This document shows, in pieces, positions 8,362 through 16,079 of a stretch of DNA of 16,079 nt. Below the pieces are notes generated by a model. That model worked only from the letters and a program-made list of their open reading frames with translations, made no database searches and was not told the origin of the DNA. Both the position numbers and the translations under genes were made by a program. Where the stretch lies: positions 1-16,079 of the forward strand of contig DFEN01000118.1 in assembly GCA_002368685.1 (NCBI GenBank). Direction: 5' to 3'. Within the stretch, counting starts at the first letter, position 1. Each line of letters starts with the position of its first letter. The DNA is from Lachnospiraceae bacterium UBA3801 (GTDB lineage: Bacteria; Bacillota; Clostridia; Lachnospirales; Lachnospiraceae).

Positions 8362-9372
8362 ATGAATTATATAGAGTATTTGAAAAAGCTAAAAAATGAT
8401 TTGTTAAAAAAGTATCGTAGATTTGTTGGCTTTGTGATAGTTCCAATACTACTACTGATACTCGTGGCACTTACTGTTTTTATTGTGATTACAAGAGTTC
8501 ATCCGAAAAATGATGCAAGGACTGACGAGGAAAAGTTTGCGGAGCATGTTCAGCAGGAAAAGGAAAGAGATAAGCTGATAGAGGACTATAGATCGGTAGT
8601 TGATTCTTCCGATTATATAATCCATGCTCTTGGTGGAATGAATAAAGAAAAATGCTATATCAATTCTATAGATACTCTAGATACTACATATCAAGCAGGA
8701 TATAGGCTCTTTGAAGCGGATATATCCTTTACCAGTGATGATGTTCTGGTTCTGGCACATAGTGGTGAGAATAATGTCTGGAGTGAAAATGACTGGAAGC
8801 TAAGACTAGGACAGGAAATACCTAATAATGTAAATAATAAGCGTCTATGTACCTATGACCAGTTTATGAGCTTCAAGATTCAGGGAGAGTATCAGGCTAC
8901 CAGCCTGGCGGGGCTATTTGATTACATGGAAGTTCATAGGGATATGTATGTAATGGTCGACGCGGGTAACAGAAGCTATGAGGATACCCTTAAATACTAC
9001 ACCGAGCTAGTAAAGGTTGCTGATGGTCGAGAGGACATACTTAATAGACTTATAGCTGGTGGTCAGACTACAGAAATGGTTCGTGCAGCTAGAGAGGCAT
9101 ATGATTTTCCTCTGATCAATCTATATTATGATAAAGATGAAAAGAGAGAGAAGGAGCTGGCTACTCCCGAAAAGTTTGTAGAATATTGCCACAAGAATGA
9201 TATCATTAGCTATAGTGTAGCAAAAGAGGTTTATACTGAGGAGGTTGGAAAAGTCCTTGGGGATAGTGACCTAATAGGATATGTATTTACTGTAAATGAT
9301 AAGCAGGAAGCAAGTCAGCTGCGTAGTATAGGCGCGGATGTCATTGGAACGGATTATTTGTGGGATGAATAA
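8362..9372 (+). CDS. Membrane-anchored glycerophosphodiester phosphodiesterase-like (GDPD/PI-PLC fold) protein
   Basis: The protein has 336 residues: a basic N-terminus, one membrane helix at about 22-45, a charged linker, then a GDPD-like TIM-barrel domain from about 84 to the end. Family landmarks are His88 in HALGG, Asn101-Ser102 (equivalent to the ENT segment), Glu118 and Asp120 in EADISFT, and His133 in LAHSGE. The C-terminus has VFTVND and GADVIGTDY, as in GDPD proteins. Classical enzymes have His-Arg-Gly; here Ala follows the His. Membrane-anchored Gram-positive relatives with a His-Ala-x-Gly form exist to my recollection, so activity is possible but not assured. Expected chemistry is hydrolysis of glycerophosphodiesters to glycerol-3-phosphate and an alcohol, outside the membrane. 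The start lies 10 bases after the previous stop, whose TAGGA may serve as the ribosome site. Confidence 0.8.
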   Translation: MNYIEYLKKLKNDLLKKYRRFVGFVIVPILLLILVALTVFIVITRVHPKNDARTDEEKFAEHVQQEKERDKLIEDYRSVVDSSDYIIHALGGMNKEKCYINSIDTLDTTYQAGYRLFEADISFTSDDVLVLAHSGENNVWSENDWKLRLGQEIPNNVNNKRLCTYDQFMSFKIQGEYQATSLAGLFDYMEVHRDMYVMVDAGNRSYEDTLKYYTELVKVADGREDILNRLIAGGQTTEMVRAAREAYDFPLINLYYDKDEKREKELATPEKFVEYCHKNDIISYSVAKEVYTEEVGKVLGDSDLIGYVFTVNDKQEASQLRSIGADVIGTDYLWDE

Positions 9373-9404
9373 GAAACTGATTAATAATACAAAATGGAGC
9401 TAAT

Positions 9405-10361
9405 ATGACGAAAGTAGATCTGATTACCGGATTCCTTGGATCCGGTAAAACTACATTTATAAAGGAATATGCGAGATATCTGGTAAGACAGGATAAGAAG
9501 GTAGCCATTATTGCTAGCGATTATGGGGCAATAAATGTTGATAGAATGATCCTTGCTGAAGAGCTGGGAGATAGTTGCCATCTCGAAATGGTAATAGGTG
9601 GAGATGCCGACTGTGCCAGAAGGAGACTCAAGACCAAGCTTATAGCTATGGCTATGAACGGCTATAGTCATGTGATAATAGAGCCTTCAGGTATCTATGA
9701 TGTCGATGAACTATATGACATGCTTTATGAGGAACCACTTGAAAGATGGTACGAAATGGGGAGTGTTATAACAATAGTAGAGGCAGGAATATGCGACTCT
9801 ATATCAGAAGCGGCTAAATATGTTCTGCTATCTCAGGTTGCTAAGGCGGGGACTGTTATAGTTAGTAAGCTGGATGATAGTAGCAATATAGAGGAGACAA
9901 AAAAGAAATCAGAAGAATTGCTTGGATTTATAAATGAAGGTCTTGAGGAATATAAATGCAGTCGTAAGGTCAGTAAATTATTTGTCTGGAAAAAGGGCAA
10001 AATAAGTGACGAAGAATTTAAGGTGATAAGCAGAGGTGGATATAACTCCGGGGAGATGCTTAGAAAACCTGAAAGCTTTGATGGGAGCTTTGAATCGCTA
10101 TTTTTCTTTCATGTGAAGACAGAATTAGAAACTCTAAATCAAACAATAAATAGTCTATTTAATGATAAGGCTGCAGGTAATATAATCCGACTAAAAGGGT
10201 TTATTAAAAATGCGTCTGGGGAGTGGCTAGAGGTTAATGCCACTAGAGATAATATATTAATTACACCTATAAGTGAGGGCCAGGATTTATTTATAGTGAT
10301 AGGGGAAAATCTAAGTAAAGAAATAATAAGCAGGTATTGGGAGGATTCCTTCACTATTTGA
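9405..10361 (+). CDS. CobW/P47K-like GTPase lacking the CxCC motif
   Basis: The product has 318 residues. Walker A is GFLGSGKT at 9-16, a switch/Walker B region is VIIEPSGI at 90-97 (usually ETTGLADP-like), and the base-recognition motif is SKLD at 154-157. A CobW C-terminal-like domain follows at about 228-312, with NIIRLKGFI, Trp-Leu-Glu-Val-Asn and a final FIVIGENL. This places it in the G3E family of metal-chaperone GTPases. The CxCC metal-binding motif expected near 65-72 is replaced by GGDADCARRR, leaving one Cys (Cys70). No metal-dependent enzyme, transporter or Zur-like regulator is nearby, so the substrate is open. GGAG sits five bases before the ATG. The 32-base gap from the GDPD-like gene suggests cotranscription. 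Confidence 0.82.
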   Translation: MTKVDLITGFLGSGKTTFIKEYARYLVRQDKKVAIIASDYGAINVDRMILAEELGDSCHLEMVIGGDADCARRRLKTKLIAMAMNGYSHVIIEPSGIYDVDELYDMLYEEPLERWYEMGSVITIVEAGICDSISEAAKYVLLSQVAKAGTVIVSKLDDSSNIEETKKKSEELLGFINEGLEEYKCSRKVSKLFVWKKGKISDEEFKVISRGGYNSGEMLRKPESFDGSFESLFFFHVKTELETLNQTINSLFNDKAAGNIIRLKGFIKNASGEWLEVNATRDNILITPISEGQDLFIVIGENLSKEIISRYWEDSFTI

Positions 10362-10417
10362 ATTATGTAAATAACGTGTCACATCGGAAATGTATAGTGT
10401 TTTTGGCTTTTATTTTC

Positions 10418-10446
10418 TTGTTATTACTGCCCTTATAAAGTATAAT
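10418..10446 (+). promoter_or_regulatory. Sigma-A type promoter for the EAL-glpK unit
   Basis: A -35 of TTGTTA (10418-10423; four of six matches) is followed by 17 bases and a perfect TATAAT (10441-10446). Transcription should start near 10453, leaving a leader of roughly 25-30 bases. It lies in the 114-base gap after the CobW-like gene and marks a new transcription unit. Confidence 0.72.
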
Positions 10447-10475
10447 TATAGTAACTACGTGATGGTGTTTGGGAA

Positions 10476-13912
<3,437 letters not shown>

Positions 13913-13917
13913 ATACG

Positions 13918-15495
13918 TTAGTTTTCTTCTTCAAGGTAATCTCTTTTCTTGTTGAGAATTATCCAGTCTATTATTCGATCACAGGCATGTGTATCTATAT
14001 TCTCGAAGTTGTTATTTATATATTCTTCGACACGATGAAATTCATAGTCTTTATTATATATGGCTCTGATCATATCACTGAAGGTTTCTACGATTTTACC
14101 GGGAACATTTTCGCGGTAGTCTCTGTGGAAACCTCTTTCTTTGCTATATTCATCTATATCATATGCATAGAAGAGCATAGGCTTCTTCATAAGTGAGAAC
14201 TCATATATATTAGAAGAATAATCAGTTATAAGAAGATCAGTTATATAGAACAGATCATTTATATTTTTGTAGTTCGTAAGATCTAGAATCTTGTCACTAT
14301 ACTCCTCAGGTATTTGAACGGGTGCAACATATGGATGCATCTTAAATATGAATAGTGAATTTGTTTCCTTACACATCTTGTAGATTTTACCCATATCAAG
14401 CTTTTCAATTGGATAGTAGGCGTGGCGCTTATTTTCACCTCGGTATGTTGGGGCGAATAGAATAAACTGCTTCTTGCCACGATATTTATTAAGAATAGGG
14501 TAATCCTTAAGTATATTCTTAGTAGTATTTTTTCTATATTCTTCATTCAGAAATTCATCTAGACGTGGCATACCTGTTGGAAGAACTTGTTCATCATTTA
14601 TTCCCCAAACCTCAGAGAAGAAATGTCTTATCTTCCTGGAACCAGCTATACCATATGTGTACTGGCGGTGGCCTGATTGTGGAGCGGGACTTGCGGGCAT
14701 ACCAAATCGGCTGTATCCTGTGGATTTAAATCCGGCTCCTGAGTGCCAGAGCTGAGTTATAATTGTTCCTTTTATCTTAAGCCAGTCAGTGGTCTGAGAA
14801 TGGTCGTCCAGAAAGATAAAGTCGGCTCTTGCAATCTTGCGAAGAGTCCTTATCCATTCTCTTAAAGAATAATGCTTTGTAGTTACAGATCTAAGAGAAG
14901 TATCATATTTAAAGCCGCGTCTATCGAGAGCATTTTTGAAGGCTGCCATATTAGATCCCATTTCCTCACTCATATCAGACATAAGTAGGATATTAGGATT
15001 CTGTCTATTAAGCGGAGTTTTCCTATGATGCAGTAAATGCTCCAGACGGTAAATGCTTCTTAGAACCGTTTTTGCTGTGTTATGCTTGGTGCGTCTTATC
15101 AGTGAGAGAATACGTGTTACGGTATTCAGATTCTTTCTGACGCCATCGGTGGTGAGCATCTTGAAACCATTTCTATTTGTGAACTGAACCTTATAGGATC
15201 TCTCAGAATGGAAATATATAAATTCTCTATTACATTCCTGCGGATTCATCCAGGCTACACATGCGACATGAGTGCCATCATAAGCTCTTAGCTGATAGAC
15301 ACAAGTAGGAAGCATAGCTGCATTTCCAGGATTTGTTATATTAAGCTTGTATGTGTTGGGATGATCCTCGATGAGGGGAATCTTGTAGCGACCATCCAGG
15401 CTCACAAGATAAACTGGACGGTTATCCTTCTTGGTCTGAAAATGAAAGTAGACCCAGATTCTATCCCATTTTATATAATCAATATAATATGTCAT
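13918..15495 (-). CDS. CDP-glycerol glycerophosphotransferase family (TagB/TagF-like)
   Basis: The protein has 525 residues. An N-terminal beta-rich segment (1 to about 120) and a basic linker precede the glycosyltransferase-B-like catalytic region (about 167-515). Landmarks are WHSGAGFK at 250-257 (commonly WHGT), TGMPRLD at 307-313, FAPTYRG at 347-353, KMHP at 385-388, LLITDYSS at 421-428, and VPGKIV at 464-469. The family transfers glycerol-phosphate or ribitol-phosphate from CDP-polyol to teichoic-acid-type polymers at the inner membrane face. No signal peptide or membrane helix is visible, which fits peripheral membrane attachment. On the coding strand AGGTGA lies five bases before the ATG. 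It converges on glpK. Whether it is a primase (TagB-like) or a polymerase (TagF-like) cannot be decided; other tag/tar genes are absent here. Confidence 0.92.
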   Translation of the reverse strand: MTYYIDYIKWDRIWVYFHFQTKKDNRPVYLVSLDGRYKIPLIEDHPNTYKLNITNPGNAAMLPTCVYQLRAYDGTHVACVAWMNPQECNREFIYFHSERSYKVQFTNRNGFKMLTTDGVRKNLNTVTRILSLIRRTKHNTAKTVLRSIYRLEHLLHHRKTPLNRQNPNILLMSDMSEEMGSNMAAFKNALDRRGFKYDTSLRSVTTKHYSLREWIRTLRKIARADFIFLDDHSQTTDWLKIKGTIITQLWHSGAGFKSTGYSRFGMPASPAPQSGHRQYTYGIAGSRKIRHFFSEVWGINDEQVLPTGMPRLDEFLNEEYRKNTTKNILKDYPILNKYRGKKQFILFAPTYRGENKRHAYYPIEKLDMGKIYKMCKETNSLFIFKMHPYVAPVQIPEEYSDKILDLTNYKNINDLFYITDLLITDYSSNIYEFSLMKKPMLFYAYDIDEYSKERGFHRDYRENVPGKIVETFSDMIRAIYNKDYEFHRVEEYINNNFENIDTHACDRIIDWIILNKKRDYLEEEN

Positions 15496-15539
15496 AATTT
15501 CACCTAGTTAATTATTTTATCCTCACAAAACTAACAACC

Positions 15540-15548
15540 ATTGTACCA
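15540..15548 (-). promoter_or_regulatory. Extended -10 promoter element for the glycerophosphotransferase gene
   Basis: On the minus strand the sequence reads TGGTACAAT, an extended -10 (TGn plus TACAAT, five of six matches). The expected start is near 15533, about 38 bases before the ATG. No convincing -35 is seen at 16-18 bases upstream, consistent with reliance on the TGn extension. Confidence 0.5.
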
Positions 15549-15585
15549 TATAAGCTCAAGTAGGGCTAGTAGGCATCTGCCGGTA

Positions 15586-15615
15586 TTGATGGTGGAGGCT
15601 GATTTATGGTATAAC
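15586..15615 (+). promoter_or_regulatory. Probable promoter for the UBA-like/DUF4342 gene
   Basis: TTGATG (15586-15591) is followed by 18 bases and TATAAC (15610-15615), with a TG one base upstream of the -10 (extended form). It would give a leader of about 130 bases before the ATG at 15751. TTGTCA at 15679 has no matching -10 at a proper distance, so it is a weaker candidate. Confidence 0.45.
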
Positions 15616-15616
15616 T

Positions 15617-15637
15617 ATTTTAATCTAATTTTAATCT
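15617..15637 (+). repeat. 11-base-period direct repeat, probable regulator binding site
   Basis: ATTTTAATCT occurs at 15617-15626 and again at 15628-15637, an exact 10-base repeat at 11-base spacing, or one helical turn. A related word in inverse orientation, AAGATTA, lies at 15663-15669. Direct repeats with 11-base period are typical of OmpR/PhoB-type response regulators. It sits just downstream of the proposed rightward -10, inside the 255-base divergent intergenic region. A 6-base inverted pair, AATAAC (15691-15696) and GTTATT (15712-15717), lies nearer the gene. Confidence 0.45.
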
Positions 15638-15750
15638 TTCTCTAAAGACTATTTCATTTATTAAGATTAGAATGTGAATTGTCAAAAGGAAATAACCGAT
15701 AACAAAACTTAGTTATTGGAATAGTTTAAAGAAAGATGAGGTTTAAAATT

Positions 15751-16079
15751 ATGGAAGAATTCGAGAAGGTTGAAAAGTTAGTACAGAAGGCAAATGTTTC
15801 TTACGAGGATGCGAAGAAAGCTCTTGAGGAAGCGAACGGAGATATCTTAGATGCTATGATAGCTCTTGAGAAGGCTGGTAAGGTTCAGGGCCCACAGCAG
15901 AGTCAGTACACAACTAGCGAAGCACAGCAGAGTGTTTACAGAGATGTGCCAGCAGCAGTTGAGAAGACAAATGATACAAAGGGCAAGAGTATCTTCAAGG
16001 ATATCGGAGCTGCTATCAAGAGAGGTTTCCAATATACAGTAGATAATTCACTGAAGGTTGTAAGAAATGGTCAGGAAAT
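15751..16079 (+). CDS. UBA-like / DUF4342 domain protein (3' end outside window)
   Basis: The frame is open from ATG 15751 to the window end, giving 109 full codons. Residues 1-45 (MEEFEKVEKLVQKANVSYED, then AKKALEEANGDILDAMIALEKAGKV) form a three-helix UBA-like domain, as in EF-Ts N-termini and related proteins. A Gln/Ser/Thr-rich linker (about 46-75) follows. The segment FKDIGAAIKRGFQYTVDNSLKVVRNGQE resembles the start of DUF4342, which usually ends in a hydrophobic segment beyond this point. GAGG lies about nine bases before the ATG. The gene is transcribed away from the glycerophosphotransferase gene and likely has its own promoter. The function of this family is not known to me. Confidence 0.82.
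   Translation, partial: MEEFEKVEKLVQKANVSYEDAKKALEEANGDILDAMIALEKAGKVQGPQQSQYTTSEAQQSVYRDVPAAVEKTNDTKGKSIFKDIGAAIKRGFQYTVDNSLKVVRNGQE

Noticed and set aside
10362..10417. Possible terminator after the CobW-like gene (ACAT, CGGAA loop, ATGT, then a T-rich stretch)
   Set aside because: The stem has only four pairs and is AT-rich, and the T-run is interrupted and distant. It is too weak to call.
13987..14196. 69-codon hydrophobic + strand frame within the glycerophosphotransferase gene
   Set aside because: It is antisense to the conserved catalytic region (ITDYSS and the following motifs) and lacks a clear ribosome site.
15541..15600. Hairpin in the GC-richer part of the divergent region
   Set aside because: Only short pairings such as CATC with GATG were found, with long loops and no T-run, so neither a terminator nor a riboswitch can be supported.
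15679..15684. TTGTCA as the -35 of the UBA-like gene
   Set aside because: At spacings of 16-18 bases the sequences (such as ACAAAA) are poor -10 elements. The TTGATG/TATAAC pair upstream fits better.

Overview
The window reads as chromosomal DNA of a low-GC Gram-positive anaerobe, most likely a Clostridia member of the Lachnospiraceae type. The grounds are AT-rich coding sequence with heavy ATA and AGA use, GGAG-type ribosome binding sites, a CDP-glycerol glycerophosphotransferase, and a UBA-like/DUF4342 protein. The genus is not determined. No tRNA, rRNA, insertion sequence, phage gene or CRISPR array was seen.

Region 1 (1-10361, + strand) is a tightly packed gene string with gaps of 10-53 bases. 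It holds the 3' end of an ABC-2 type permease gene, a membrane protein with a long collagen-like Gly/Gln/Glu tract, a MoxR-family AAA+ ATPase, a DUF58 protein, and a 1489-residue membrane protein with three von Willebrand A (VWA) domains. A membrane-anchored GDPD-like protein and a CobW/P47K-like GTPase follow. The MoxR-DUF58-VWA core is a known association thought to act as a chaperone-like or envelope-associated assembly. Here the BatA-like protein and the VWA/glutamine-amidotransferase-like protein form one polypeptide.

Region 2 (10362-13912, + strand) begins with a good sigma-A type promoter (TTGTTA, 17 bases, TATAAT). It drives a seven-helix membrane EAL protein, a probable cyclic-di-GMP phosphodiesterase, and, 14 bases downstream, glycerol kinase glpK.

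Region 3 (13918-16079) has a minus-strand CDP-glycerol glycerophosphotransferase (teichoic-acid type) that converges on glpK with only 5 bases between the stops. A 255-base divergent intergenic region follows, holding probable promoters and an 11-base-period direct repeat. The window ends inside a rightward gene for a UBA-like/DUF4342 protein.

Three products, the GDPD-like protein, GlpK and the glycerophosphotransferase, touch glycerol-phosphate chemistry, but they lie in separate transcription units and a functional link is only a suggestion. The least ordinary items are the triple-VWA fusion, the collagen-like tract beside it, the CobW-like GTPase without its CxCC motif, and the EAL-glpK pairing. 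I do not see a clearly new defence or mobile system.
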